A stretch of 64,000 nt of DNA. Source: Verrucomicrobiia bacterium. GTDB lineage: Bacteria; Verrucomicrobiota; Verrucomicrobiia; Limisphaerales; JADLHS01. The position numbers and the translations under genes were made by a program. Positions 9,117-18,748 of the stretch are shown in pieces (position 1 is the stretch's first letter; each line of letters starts with the position of its first letter). Location: the NCBI GenBank assembly GCA_026125285.1, contig JAHCLO010000031.1, positions 1 through 64,000 of the forward strand. Direction: 5' to 3'. The notes beneath the pieces are model-generated. The model worked only from the letters and a program-made list of their open reading frames with translations, was not told the DNA's origin and made no database searches.

Positions 9117-9941
9117 ATGTTACAGTCACGACTCACATTTCGCCAATGGCTCCAAGGGTTGGCGCTGTTGCTGGTTGCCGCCCTTTTCGGGACCGGCTGC
9201 CAATCTGCCCCCAACCCGCCTGAATCCAAGACATTCCGCGTGATGACCTACAACATCCATCACGGCGAGGGTTTGGACGGCAAGGTGGATTTGTTGCGCA
9301 TCGCGCAATTGATCCAAGCAGAGGGTGCGGACATCGTGGCGTTGCAGGAAGTGGACAAAGGCGTGGAGCGCACACAACGCCGGGATTTGCCCGCGGAACT
9401 GGCCGCGCTCACGGGCATGACCTGCGTGTTCAGTAACAACTACCACTACCAGGGCGGCGAGTACGGTAACGCCGTGCTCACGCGGTTTCCCGTGGTGCGC
9501 TGGACGAACCGGCATTTCAGAATGCTGCGCCCCGGCGAACAACGCGGCATCCTACAACTCGTGCTCACGGTGCAGGGACGCCAGATGTTGTTCATGAACA
9601 CCCACATTGATTATCGCGCCGACGATTCCGAACGCTGGGCCAACGTTGGCGAGATTGAAGAGTTGGTGAAGCACTACGCCGGGTTGCCGATGATCATGTG
9701 CGGCGATTTCAATGACACGCCCGAGAGCCGCGTCTGTCGGCGCATCGGCGAATCCTTTGACGACACGTGGGCGCTGGTCGGCCAGGGCGACGGCTTCACG
9801 ATTCCAGTCAAACAGCCGCGCAAACGCATTGATTACATTTGGATTTCCAAGGACAAAGTGTTTGAGCCGCTCAAAGTCTGGGTGCCGTACTCCGAGGCGT
9901 CGGACCATTTGCCGGTGGTGGGGGAATTTCGATTCCGCTGA
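9117..9941 (+). CDS. Endonuclease/exonuclease/phosphatase (EEP) family lipoprotein
   Basis: A 274-residue EEP-fold hydrolase. The ATG at 9117 yields a lipoprotein signal with lipobox LFGTGC. An alternative ATG at 9090 merely lengthens the leader. Catalytic landmarks are VMTYNIHHGEGLDG, ADIVALQEVDKG, MCGDFNDTPES, RIDYIWIS and SDHLPVVGEF. Members act on nucleic acids, phosphoinositides or sphingomyelin, and this one is presumably membrane-anchored outside the cytoplasm. It is the first of a plus-strand run leading to zwf. Confidence 0.85.
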   Translation: MLQSRLTFRQWLQGLALLLVAALFGTGCQSAPNPPESKTFRVMTYNIHHGEGLDGKVDLLRIAQLIQAEGADIVALQEVDKGVERTQRRDLPAELAALTGMTCVFSNNYHYQGGEYGNAVLTRFPVVRWTNRHFRMLRPGEQRGILQLVLTVQGRQMLFMNTHIDYRADDSERWANVGEIEELVKHYAGLPMIMCGDFNDTPESRVCRRIGESFDDTWALVGQGDGFTIPVKQPRKRIDYIWISKDKVFEPLKVWVPYSEASDHLPVVGEFRFR

Positions 9942-10101
9942 CCGGTTTGCGACCCAAGCTTTGGTTCACTCGAAACACAGCGTGTCATCCTGGCTGACCT
10001 GTCTCAGTGCCCGGCCAGCCATCCCCCTGCCGCCTTACGCCACTCGCCGTCCCCTCACACAAGCGTTGATAAAACATTCCGCTCCGGCCATTGTTCCTCC
10101 G

Positions 10102-11661
10102 ATGAATCCTGAGTCCCCGTTGGATGAATTGATGATTTGCCGGCTGGACAGTGCCCGCAAGGCGGTCGAGCCTTGCACCATTGTCATCTTTGGCGCGAGC
10201 GGGGATCTGACGGCGCGCAAACTCATCCCCGCCTTTTACCACCTGCACTTGGAGAAGCAATTGCCGGCGAAGTACCGCATCATCGGCTTCGCGCGACGCG
10301 AGAAAACGGATGAATCGTGGCGGAATGAATTGCGGGAGGCACTTGCGCAATTCTCCCGCACCAAGCCGGTGGATGATCCAGTGTGGCGCGAGTTCGCGAC
10401 GAACATATCGTACTGCCGGGGCGACCTCACCGACACGGCGGCTTACGACCGACTGCGGGCAAAACTCGATTCGTTTGGCGACGCGACTCTACGGCAGAAC
10501 CTATTGTTCTATCTCGCCACGTCGCCAAGCCAGTTCGGCCGGGTGGCCGAGCAACTGGACAATGCCGGCTTGTTGCATCGTGAAGCCGCCGCGGGCTGGC
10601 AGCGCGTCGTCGTGGAGAAGCCCTTCGGCCACGATCTTGCCTCAGCCCACGCACTGAACAGCGAACTCACGCGGTTCGCCCATGAGCAGCAGATTTTTCG
10701 CATTGACCATTATCTCGGGAAGGAAACGGTTCAGAACATCTTGATGTTCCGGTTCTCCAATTCGATTTTTGAGCGGTTGTGGAACCGCGAGAGCGTGGAC
10801 CATGTCCAGATCACCGTCAGTGAGAAGATGGGCGTCGGCGGGCGCGGCGGGTATTACGAAGAAGCCGGCGCCCTGCGGGACATGGTGCAGAATCACCTGT
10901 TGCAGGTGCTGGCGCTGGTAGCAATGGAGCCGCCCGTGTCGCTGGAGGCTGAGTCCATTCGCGACGAAAAAGTGAAACTGCTCAAGTCCATCCGCCAACT
11001 CCCGCCGGACAGTTCCGCAAAACAGGTGGTGCGAGGGCAGTATTTCGCGGGTCTGGTGGATGGCCAACCGCAGCCGGGCTACCGCCAGGAAGCCAAGGTG
11101 AAACCGGAGTCCAACGTGGAAACCTATGTGGCGCTGAAGCTGTTCATTGACAACTGGCGCTGGTCCGGCGTGCCGTTTTACCTGCGCACGGGTAAGTGTC
11201 TGCCGCTGGGAGCCAGCGAGGTGCGCGTCCAGTTTCGACCCACGCCGCACGTCCTGTTCGCGGCGGCCTGCGGCCCGCGGCTGGACCCCAACGCGCTGAC
11301 ATTGCGCCTGCAACCGAACGAGGGAATCTACTTGCGCTTCAACGGCAAAGTGCCCGGCACGAACATCGGCGTGCGCCCCGTACGCATGCACTTCAGTTAC
11401 GACACGGAGTTTGGCGCTTACACCCCGGAAGCTTATGAGCGGTTATTACTCGAAGCCATCGCGGGCGACGCCACTTTGTTCATTCGGCGGGACGAAGTGG
11501 AAACCGCGTGGCAAATCGTGGACTCGATTCGCCAAGGCTGGGAGGGCAAACCGCTGACGAACCGGGAGTTTTACGGCGCGGGAACGTGGGGACCAATCGC
11601 CGCGGAAGAATTGCTCGCATCCAGCGGCCACGTCTGGCGCGATCCGCAACCAATCAAGTAG
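10102..11661 (+). CDS. zwf: Glucose-6-phosphate 1-dehydrogenase
   Basis: A 519-residue enzyme oxidising glucose 6-phosphate to 6-phosphogluconolactone with NAD(P)+, the first step of the oxidative pentose phosphate pathway. The nucleotide-binding motif IFGASGDLTARKL is at about 29-41 and the active-site motif RIDHYLGKE at 200-208; VEKPFGHDL is also present. The ATG at 10102 is preferred over an extension that overlaps the EEP gene in another frame. The lactonase that uses its product is encoded two genes downstream. Confidence 0.95.
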   Translation: MNPESPLDELMICRLDSARKAVEPCTIVIFGASGDLTARKLIPAFYHLHLEKQLPAKYRIIGFARREKTDESWRNELREALAQFSRTKPVDDPVWREFATNISYCRGDLTDTAAYDRLRAKLDSFGDATLRQNLLFYLATSPSQFGRVAEQLDNAGLLHREAAAGWQRVVVEKPFGHDLASAHALNSELTRFAHEQQIFRIDHYLGKETVQNILMFRFSNSIFERLWNRESVDHVQITVSEKMGVGGRGGYYEEAGALRDMVQNHLLQVLALVAMEPPVSLEAESIRDEKVKLLKSIRQLPPDSSAKQVVRGQYFAGLVDGQPQPGYRQEAKVKPESNVETYVALKLFIDNWRWSGVPFYLRTGKCLPLGASEVRVQFRPTPHVLFAAACGPRLDPNALTLRLQPNEGIYLRFNGKVPGTNIGVRPVRMHFSYDTEFGAYTPEAYERLLLEAIAGDATLFIRRDEVETAWQIVDSIRQGWEGKPLTNREFYGAGTWGPIAAEELLASSGHVWRDPQPIK

Positions 11662-11688
11662 CAGTTCACTGCAAACCTGAAGACTCGG

Positions 11689-12159
11689 ATGTCCGAACAC
11701 AAAGCAACCATCATTTGGAAGTGTACCAGCCCAGATTTCTTAAAGGGCAAGTACTCACGGGAACACACTTGGGTGTTCGATGGCGGGTTCACGATGCCGG
11801 CCTCGCCGTCGCCGTCGGTCGTGCCCACCCCTTACTCCAATCCGGCGCACGTTGATCCGGAAGAAGCGTTCGTGGCTTCAATATCCAGTTGTCACATGCT
11901 CACGTTTCTTTACCTCGCGGCCCGCCAGGGATTGCAGATTGACAGCTACGAGGACCAGGCGATCGCCACCATGACCAAGAACGAAAAAGGCGTGCCGTGG
12001 ATGAGTCGGGTGACGCTCAATCCTCGAATCATTTATCTCGGTGGCAAACCACCCACACCCGCGGAGGAGGAGCATTTGCATCACCTGGCCCACGAGCAGT
12101 GTTACATTGCAAACTCGGTCAAGACGGAAGTCGAGGTGCGGACGAGCAGCGGCGCATGA
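11689..12159 (+). CDS. OsmC family protein
   Basis: A 156-residue OsmC/Ohr-fold protein with the two conserved redox cysteines, C68 (SISSCHMLTFLYLAARQG) and C138 (HEQCYIANSV). These proteins reduce organic hydroperoxides. It lies between zwf and pgl with short gaps (27 and 9 bases), which links peroxide defence to the NADPH-producing pathway; the functional link is inference. Confidence 0.88.
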   Translation: MSEHKATIIWKCTSPDFLKGKYSREHTWVFDGGFTMPASPSPSVVPTPYSNPAHVDPEEAFVASISSCHMLTFLYLAARQGLQIDSYEDQAIATMTKNEKGVPWMSRVTLNPRIIYLGGKPPTPAEEEHLHHLAHEQCYIANSVKTEVEVRTSSGA

Positions 12160-12168
12160 ATCAATCGT

Positions 12169-12894
12169 ATGGCGAGATTTGCACTCATCCGCTTTCCCAA
12201 CGCAGACGAACTGGCCCGAGCCGCGGCGGAAGAGTGGTGGGGTGATATTGCGACGGCACACCAGGATAACCAAACCTATCACGTTGCCTTGTCCGGGGGA
12301 CGAATCGCACTCAAGTTTTTTGCTGCCGTGGTTGAATTGGCCAAGGTGCGCAATGTTCCACTCCATCGCGTTCACTTCTTCTGGGCGGATGAGCGTTGCG
12401 TGCCACCGGATGATCCCGAAAGTAATTACCGCATTGCGTGCGAGCGGTTGTTTTCCCCGCTCAAGCTACCGTGCGATAATATTCACCGTATTCGCGGCGA
12501 AGTGTCCGCTGTTGTGGCCGCAAACGAAGCCGAGTCGGAAATCTGCCGCCTTGCGCCGCTTAATGCCGAAGGTCAACCGGTGCTCAACCTGGTCATGCTT
12601 GGCCTCGGCGAGGACGGGCACGTGGCATCGCTCTTCCCCGGCGAGACCGAGTCAATTGCCTCCAGCCCGGCGGCTTATCGAGCCATCACGAATTCACCCA
12701 AGCCGCCGCCGCGACGCATCACCCTCGGGTACGCTGCCATTGCCGCGGCCAGACAAGTCTGGGTGCTGGCATCCGGGTCGGGCAAACAAAACGCGCTGCG
12801 GGAATCCACGAAGCCCAAAGGCCAGACACCGCTGGCGCGCGTCATCCAATCCCGGTCACAAACGCGAATCTTCAGCGACATTCCAGTGGCCTGA
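12169..12894 (+). CDS. pgl: 6-phosphogluconolactonase
   Basis: A 241-residue member of the NagB/DevB-like lactonase family, hydrolysing 6-phosphogluconolactone to 6-phosphogluconate. Family motifs are VALSGGRIALKFF, HFFWADERCVPPDDPESNYR and LGLGEDGHVASLFPG. The length is typical. It completes a zwf-osmC-pgl operon. A possible hairpin follows the stop (TCTCAC..GTGAGA, 12901-12924). Confidence 0.93.
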   Translation: MARFALIRFPNADELARAAAEEWWGDIATAHQDNQTYHVALSGGRIALKFFAAVVELAKVRNVPLHRVHFFWADERCVPPDDPESNYRIACERLFSPLKLPCDNIHRIRGEVSAVVAANEAESEICRLAPLNAEGQPVLNLVMLGLGEDGHVASLFPGETESIASSPAAYRAITNSPKPPPRRITLGYAAIAAARQVWVLASGSGKQNALRESTKPKGQTPLARVIQSRSQTRIFSDIPVA

Positions 12895-13311
12895 CAGCGA
12901 TCTCACACTGTAGTCACGGTGAGATTCCCGGTCATATCCTGATCCCGGAAAATATTCTTCCGGCGTAACTTCTTCGGATCAATGAACGTGTGCCGTTCAC
13001 ATGCTGATCGGGGGAAATTATTTTTGAACAAATTGGCCTCGTGGTGTATCTGATAAATAGCGACGAAGAGAATAGATTTCGCTGTTCGTTTAGGGTTGGC
13101 ATAGAGGTTTTGCTTGCAGTGCGGTGCGAACAGCGACCCTCCAAGTTGGCCGCACTGCCCTTCTGAGCGCCTCGGTGAAGGCGTATAAACCTCGTCACCT
13201 ACGGGGGCCGGACGCAAGTCCGGCCCTCGGCCTTTTGGCCCCAACGGAATTAGGCCCCAACGGAATTCGGCGTTGCCTGTCCACGGCGCGGGGCCTAAGC
13301 TGTAGGGCGAT
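12895..13311. other. Intergenic leader region before accA with hairpin and direct repeats
   Basis: No gene is seen in these 417 bases. The region holds a perfect 8-bp hairpin with a GCAA loop at 13206-13225 (GGCCGGAC/GTCCGGCC). Two adjacent 16-base direct repeats GGCCCCAACGGAATT(A/C) follow at 13237-13252 and 13253-13268, about 45 bases before the accA start. They could be repeat debris or a leader structure; nothing identifies a riboswitch. Confidence 0.5.
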
Positions 13312-14358
13312 ATGAAACACCAGCTCGATTTCGAGAAGCCGATCATCGAACTGCAAACCAAGCTGGACGATCTGCGGAAGCATCCGGAAACCCACTCCAT
13401 GGGGATCAGTTTTGAGGAGGAAATCACGTTGATCGAGAAGAAGCTGGCGGAAACCCGCCGCCAGATTTTCACGCATCTTACCGCCTGGCAACGTGTGCAA
13501 CTGGCCCGCCATCCCAAACGGCCTTACACGCTGGATTATTTGCAGAGCACGTTTACGGATTTTCACGAGTTACACGGCGACCGGCTCTACGCCGAAGACC
13601 GGGCCATCGTCGGCGGGTTCGCGAGTTTGGGCGAGCACAAGGTCCTGGCTCTCGGCACCCAGAAAGGCCGCGACACCAAGGAGAATATTCTCCGAAATTT
13701 CGGATCGGCTCATCCTGAAGGGTATCGCAAGGCTCTCCGCCTGATGAAACTGGCCAACAAATTTGGCCTGCCCATTATTGCGCTGATTGACACTGCCGGC
13801 GCCTATCCCGGCATCGGAGCCGAGGAACGGCACATTGCGGAGGCCATTGCGGTGAACCTGCGCGAAATGACCTTGCTGGAAGTACCGATTATTGCCGTCG
13901 TCATCGGCGAAGGCGGCTCCGGCGGGGCATTGGGCATCGGCGTGGCGGATCGGGTCTTGATTCTGGAGAACGCTTATTACTCGGTTATCAGCCCCGAAGG
14001 GTGTGCGGCAATTCTCTGGAAGGAGCGCTCGGCCGCGGCAAAAGCGGCGGAGGCATTGCGCATCACCGCCAGGGACTTGTTCGAGTTGAAACTCGTGGAT
14101 GAAATCGTTCCCGAACCGCTGGGTGGCGCCCATACGGATCGCAAAGCCGCCGCAGATCTCGTTAAGCAAGCTCTGCTCAAGAATCTGGCGCAGCTCCACG
14201 CGATGCCCGTGGCCGACCGACTAAAGCAGCGTTACGAGAAATACCGCGCGTACGGACATTTCCTGGAGAAACCTGCAATGTCTGGTGAACCAACTCCGGC
14301 TCCGGCGAAAAGAGCGCCCAGAAAGTCATCCACCGCCACAACTGGACCGGCGATGTGA
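13312..14358 (+). CDS. accA: Acetyl-CoA carboxylase carboxyltransferase subunit alpha
   Basis: A 348-residue AccA, the alpha half of the carboxyltransferase that makes malonyl-CoA for fatty-acid synthesis. The N-terminus MKHQLDFEKPIIELQTKLDD is typical. Crotonase-like core motifs include IALIDTAGAYPGIGAEERHI and GEGGSGGALGIGVADRVL, and YSVISPEGCAAILWK. A lysine/alanine/proline-rich tail of about 25 residues goes beyond the usual 320. accD is not in the window. Confidence 0.96.
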   Translation: MKHQLDFEKPIIELQTKLDDLRKHPETHSMGISFEEEITLIEKKLAETRRQIFTHLTAWQRVQLARHPKRPYTLDYLQSTFTDFHELHGDRLYAEDRAIVGGFASLGEHKVLALGTQKGRDTKENILRNFGSAHPEGYRKALRLMKLANKFGLPIIALIDTAGAYPGIGAEERHIAEAIAVNLREMTLLEVPIIAVVIGEGGSGGALGIGVADRVLILENAYYSVISPEGCAAILWKERSAAAKAAEALRITARDLFELKLVDEIVPEPLGGAHTDRKAAADLVKQALLKNLAQLHAMPVADRLKQRYEKYRAYGHFLEKPAMSGEPTPAPAKRAPRKSSTATTGPAM

Positions 14359-14485
14359 ATCGGTGTCAGCTTCACGCCGCCTCGGAGTTTCTTCGCGCAC
14401 CTTGGTAATGATTCTGACACGTTGGCACCTTGGCGCCAAAGAAGTCGTAAGGGTCAAACACTACTGACCAACAACATTCCGGCTC

Positions 14486-15484
14486 ATGCTCTATCCACTG
14501 AAATTCCAGCCAATTTTCAAAGAACGTATTTGGGGCGGACGGAACCTCGAAAGACTTTACGGCAAAGCATTGCCGCCGGGGGTACCGATTGGAGAATCTT
14601 GGGAAATCAGTGACCGGCCCGGCGATGTGAGCGTCATCGCCAACGGCCCGCTGGCCGGACATGACCTGCACTGGCTGGTGCAACACCGCGGTCGGGAATT
14701 GCTAGGTGAGGCAAGCTTGCAGGGCAACCGATTCCCGCTGCTCATCAAACTGCTCGACGCGCAAGAAAAACTCTCGTTGCAAGTCCATCCTCCGGCAAGT
14801 CAGGCGGCCACTCTGGGAGGCGAACCCAAAACTGAGATGTGGTTCATTGCGGACGCCGCTCAGGACGCGGAGCTCTTTGTCGGCCTAAAGCGCGGCATTA
14901 CGCGCGAGATCTTCCAACAGAAAATGGAGGCCGGTACCGTGGCGGATTGTTTCCACCGGATTCACGTCAAAGCCGGAGATACCATGTTCCTACCCAGCGG
15001 ACGCGTCCACGCCATCGGCGCCGGCCTGGTCCTTTTTGAAATTCAACAAAACTCCGACACCACCTACCGCGTTTTTGACTGGAACCGCGTGGGTCTCGAC
15101 GGGAAGCCGCGCGAGTTACACGTCGCCGAATCACTTGCAAGCATTGACTTCGATGATTTCGAACCGGCTTTGACCGTGGGGAAACTTACCCGTGGCCCGA
15201 ATTTCTCCGCCCAACGATTGGTCAATGACCCCTTGTTCACCGTGGATCGGTTCGACGTGGAAACGCAGGACTCAATCCTTTGGCGCAGACCCACCCTGCG
15301 GATCATCGGGTTAGTGAAAGGCAGCATTGCCGTGGCGAGTAGGGCTGGCGACCCGGTGGACCTGAAGGCCGGGGAGTTTTGTTTGCTGCCGGCCAGTCTC
15401 AACGCAGTTGAACTGGCAGCGCAACCGGGCACGTGCTTCCTGCATGTCGAGGTTGGGCGTGCGAGTTCGCAACCGGAGCGTTAA
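14486..15484 (+). CDS. manA: Mannose-6-phosphate isomerase, class I
   Basis: A 332-residue cupin-type isomerase interconverting mannose 6-phosphate and fructose 6-phosphate. Zinc-site segments are visible: KLSLQVHPP, KTEMWFI and VHAIGAGLVLFEIQQNSDTTYR. The size matches the short Bacillus-type ManA. Other features fit: FKERIWGGRNLERLYGK at the start and QNSDTTYRVFDWNR. It follows accA by 127 bases and may be transcribed with it. Confidence 0.92.
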   Translation: MLYPLKFQPIFKERIWGGRNLERLYGKALPPGVPIGESWEISDRPGDVSVIANGPLAGHDLHWLVQHRGRELLGEASLQGNRFPLLIKLLDAQEKLSLQVHPPASQAATLGGEPKTEMWFIADAAQDAELFVGLKRGITREIFQQKMEAGTVADCFHRIHVKAGDTMFLPSGRVHAIGAGLVLFEIQQNSDTTYRVFDWNRVGLDGKPRELHVAESLASIDFDDFEPALTVGKLTRGPNFSAQRLVNDPLFTVDRFDVETQDSILWRRPTLRIIGLVKGSIAVASRAGDPVDLKAGEFCLLPASLNAVELAAQPGTCFLHVEVGRASSQPER

Positions 15485-15603
15485 GGCCGCGCGCACTCAA
15501 CCTCAGACACACTTGCTCGTTCGCCGGCATTGTTTCTTGTCTTCAGGCCGCGCTCGTCGCATGTTGGCCGTGTCGCGGGAAAGCGATGTTTCATTAACCA
15601 CAA

Positions 15604-16044
15604 ATGCGACCGGGACTGAAAAGATTCATCCAGCGCTGGCTGATCACGACTCTAGCCGTACTCGTGGCGGTCAACATTCTGCCAGGCCTGCATTTCCGGG
15701 ATGGCGGCTTGCTGACCCCCTTCCTGACCTCGCTGGTTTTGGGCATTCTCAACGCGTTCATCCGTCCGATCATGATGTTGCTCGCCCTGCCCCTCCTGAT
15801 CTTTACCTTGGGCTTGTTCACGCTCGTCATCAATGCGGCCCTGCTCCATTTTGTGAGTTGGTTGCTGCCGTCTTTTGAAGTGGAGAGCTTCTGGTGGGCT
15901 TTGCTTGGCTCGCTAATCATCAGCGTCGTTTCGGTGGCGCTGAACATCCTCACCGGCACCGGATCGGCCCGCGTGAAAATGCAGCATCGGCGCCGCCCGC
16001 CAGGATCAGATCGTGACGGCGGCGGACCGGTGATTGATGTGTAG
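15604..16044 (+). CDS. Phage holin family 4 superfamily-like membrane protein (YvlD-like)
   Basis: A 146-residue protein with four predicted membrane helices (LITTLAVLVAVNILPGL, LLTPFLTSLVLGILNAFI, IMMLLALPLLIFTLGLFTLVINAALL, FWWALLGSLIISVVSVAL) and a basic, glycine-rich tail. It matches the widespread YvlD-type family, which is not demonstrated phage lysis machinery. It ends 3 bases from the convergent trmB stop. Confidence 0.8.
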   Translation: MRPGLKRFIQRWLITTLAVLVAVNILPGLHFRDGGLLTPFLTSLVLGILNAFIRPIMMLLALPLLIFTLGLFTLVINAALLHFVSWLLPSFEVESFWWALLGSLIISVVSVALNILTGTGSARVKMQHRRRPPGSDRDGGGPVIDV

Positions 16045-16047
16045 CGC

Positions 16048-16662
16048 TCAATCCCGCTGGTAGGCAGTGCGCAACGTGGCAATCCCGCGGGCTTGGAATT
16101 CCCGCTCAAAATCCGTGACTTGTTCACTGAGGGTCAACGGAGTCTCCGCGGGCCGGAAGGCGGCATGGGCCGCAAATACCCGGCCCATCTGCGCGAAATA
16201 ATCCGCGTCGTCGGTGCGTAGATAAATCACGCCGCCTGGCAACAGTGCCTGTCGCGCCAGGTCTGGAAAGCGTTCGTTCACCAGTCGGTTCTTCAGGTGT
16301 TTCTTCTTCGGCCAAGGATCTGGGAAATAGACATGCAGCACGGCGGCGGAATGGGGCGGCAGCAGATACGCCAGAAAGTAACTGGACTCGATTCTCACGC
16401 CACGGAGGTTCGTGAGTCCCGCGCGCTGGCCTTTGCGATCAAGTTTGCGAATCCTCCCAAGCAAGCGTTCCACCCCGATGAAATTGCGCTCCGGATGGCG
16501 TCGCGCATACTCAACGAGGAAAGACGCGTCGCCGCATCCCAGTTCGACCTCCAGGGGTTGGAGTGCGGGGAACAGGGTCGCGAGGTCGAGGCGCTCCAGA
16601 ATGGACGGCAGTTCATAGACCCGTCCAGACTGTCTGGCCTCTCCATCCGATTCGCGTTGCAT
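16048..16662 (-). CDS. trmB: tRNA (guanine-N7)-methyltransferase
   Basis: A 204-residue SAM-dependent enzyme making m7G46 in tRNAs. The SAM motif is LEVELGCGDASFLVEYARRHP, followed by FIGVERL. The substrate-binding signature HVYFPDPWPKKKHLKNRLV is unmistakable. YLRTDDADYF fits the catalytic region. It has a slightly short C-terminus but a complete core. Confidence 0.94.
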   Translation of the reverse strand: MQRESDGEARQSGRVYELPSILERLDLATLFPALQPLEVELGCGDASFLVEYARRHPERNFIGVERLLGRIRKLDRKGQRAGLTNLRGVRIESSYFLAYLLPPHSAAVLHVYFPDPWPKKKHLKNRLVNERFPDLARQALLPGGVIYLRTDDADYFAQMGRVFAAHAAFRPAETPLTLSEQVTDFEREFQARGIATLRTAYQRD

Positions 16663-16966
16663 GAGTAAATGCTAAAGGCACTTGCCCGGAGGGCGCAACG
16701 CCCAAGGCGGCAAGGCGGACGCCATCCGTTACGGTCACGACTTCCAAGGCATCCAGCCGCTCAAAACCTCCGCAATGGTCTCCTTTTGAACCTCGTGGTC
16801 GCCGCGCTGGGATGGAATTGGCAACTGGCCTATTTGGTCGCAAATCTGGCTCGCGCTATTCTGCCTCGCGGATCTGGCGTCAAGCGGCACTTCGTCTTCT
16901 CACAATGCTGTATCCAACCTGGTTTTCTTGCTGGCCTTCTGGTCCATGAGGTTTCAACCTCACACC
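16663..16966. other. Intergenic, no gene seen
   Basis: A 304-base divergent spacer between trmB (minus) and the metallophosphoesterase (plus). ORFs here lack recognisable similarity and overlap each other on both strands. It should contain the promoters for both genes, but no convincing sigma-70 pair stands out. Confidence 0.4.
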
Positions 16967-18724
16967 ATGAAACCGAAGCTGAAATGCCTGGCCATTCTAT
17001 CTTTCCTCGCACTGACCTTTGGTCTGCCCTTGGGTGTCAACGCGCAACGTGTGCCCGGCCACAATCTTACGGCCCTGGTGCTGGAACATTCGGATAAATG
17101 GACCCAGGCGATCGGCGCCGTCCAGGCCCTCCAAACGGCCGGTTGGAAAACCACCGCGCTCACCTTCGACCAACCCGTCAACCCTCGCGATGCCCAGTTA
17201 ATCCTCATCGGAAGCTTTGCCAGTGAGCATCCCGGTTACGCCGCGTTCATGAAACGAAACGCCACCGCCCTGCAGGGGTTTGTTGAACAGGGTGGCGTGC
17301 TGGTTCAGATGACGCAGGCGGATCAGACGGAGAGCACGCCGCCATTTCTGCCGCCCGCCTTGTCCGCAGAACGCGCGGATCCGGATTACGCCGATCTTTG
17401 GGCCGTAACTGGTGATCACCCCCTGTTGCGAGGCTTGCCGGAGCGCGACGGCGATCCGAAACAGATTCTCATTCCCAGCCATCTCGGTCGCCCCGCCAAT
17501 TGGGAGGGTTTCAGCCAACACTCGGGCTTTCGCGTGGTGCTGGCCTCCGGCGACGACTTACAGAACTTCGCATTGCTGGAGGGCGCCCACGGACGCGGAC
17601 GCATTGTGTTGACCTCACTCTATCTCGACAAAATCCATAGCCACGGCACGAACATGGCCACACCGGACTTCGAGAAAATTTCTGCCACGTTCTTTGCCAA
17701 TCTCGCCGATTACACCGCCAGTGTGCGCTCGGACACCGCACCCGCCGTTGTGGCCACGCCGCTGCCCAGGCCCATTGACCCGCTTCCGTTCGTGCCGGGT
17801 TCATGGACGCTCGCCGTGCTGCCGGACACGCAGGTTTATGTGATGCGTCACCCCGAACTGTTCGACAAACAAACTCGCTGGATTGCGGAGAACAAGGAGA
17901 AGCACAACATCGTTTATACGCTGCACCTCGGCGACATTGTGAACAACAACAACCCGCCGCAGTGGGAAAACGCACGGCGTTCCATGAGCATCCTCGACGG
18001 CATCGTGCCTTACGCCATGGCCCCGGGGAATCACGATTACGGCGACAACGGCAGCGCCAATAACCGGCAGACCTTGTTCAACGATTATTTCCCCATCGAG
18101 AAATACCGGTCGTGGCCCACGTTCGGCGGCGCGATGGACTCAACTCGCATGGACAACACCTACCACCTCTTCAAAGCGGGTGGACACGACTGGCTGGTGC
18201 TGGCTCTGGAATGGGGGCCGCGCCATTCAGCGGTCGCTTGGGCCAATGATATTGTCGCGAAATACCCGAACCACAAGGCGATCCTGATCACCCACGCCTA
18301 CATGTACTCCGACGAAACACGCTACGACTGGCAAACCAAAGGCCCTGCTCAGTCGTGGAATCCTCATGCCTACGGCACGGCCAAGGACCCGGACGGGACC
18401 AACGACGGCGAGGAACTCTGGCAGAAACTGGTGCGCAAACATCCGGGCTTCGTCATGACCCTCAACGGCCATGTGCTCAACGACGGTCTCGGGCGGCTTT
18501 CCAGCACGGGTGACCACGGCAATATCGTTCATCAAATGCTGGTCAATTATCAGATGAAACCGTTGGGCGGGGAGTCCTTCCTTCGACTGATTGAGTTCTT
18601 ACCCGACGGCGAAACCGTGCAGATCAAGGCCTATTCGCCGCATTACGACCGGTACAAGACCGATCGCCAGAATCAATTTGTGCTGAAGCTGAAACCGGCC
18701 CTGCGACCCGCCATTCGGCGGTGA
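16967..18724 (+). CDS. Secreted metallophosphoesterase with N-terminal GATase-like domain
   Basis: A 585-residue exported protein. The signal peptide is MKPKLKCLAILSFLALTFGL..NAQ. Residues about 30-240 resemble a flavodoxin/class-I-amidotransferase-like fold (LVLEHSDKWTQAIGAVQALQ, LILIGSFASEHPG). Residues about 265-570 form a calcineurin-like phosphoesterase with TLAVLPDTQVY, LHLGDIVNNN, APGNHDYGDNG, ILITHAYMYSDE and LNGHVLNDG. The metal ligands Asp, His and Asn are all visible. The substrate is unknown; the two-domain layout suggests an extracellular phosphodiesterase. A TTG start at 16928 is possible but adds no signal-like residues. Confidence 0.85.
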   Translation: MKPKLKCLAILSFLALTFGLPLGVNAQRVPGHNLTALVLEHSDKWTQAIGAVQALQTAGWKTTALTFDQPVNPRDAQLILIGSFASEHPGYAAFMKRNATALQGFVEQGGVLVQMTQADQTESTPPFLPPALSAERADPDYADLWAVTGDHPLLRGLPERDGDPKQILIPSHLGRPANWEGFSQHSGFRVVLASGDDLQNFALLEGAHGRGRIVLTSLYLDKIHSHGTNMATPDFEKISATFFANLADYTASVRSDTAPAVVATPLPRPIDPLPFVPGSWTLAVLPDTQVYVMRHPELFDKQTRWIAENKEKHNIVYTLHLGDIVNNNNPPQWENARRSMSILDGIVPYAMAPGNHDYGDNGSANNRQTLFNDYFPIEKYRSWPTFGGAMDSTRMDNTYHLFKAGGHDWLVLALEWGPRHSAVAWANDIVAKYPNHKAILITHAYMYSDETRYDWQTKGPAQSWNPHAYGTAKDPDGTNDGEELWQKLVRKHPGFVMTLNGHVLNDGLGRLSSTGDHGNIVHQMLVNYQMKPLGGESFLRLIEFLPDGETVQIKAYSPHYDRYKTDRQNQFVLKLKPALRPAIRR

Positions 18725-18748
18725 AGCGGGAGGGATTGGAGAAGAAAA

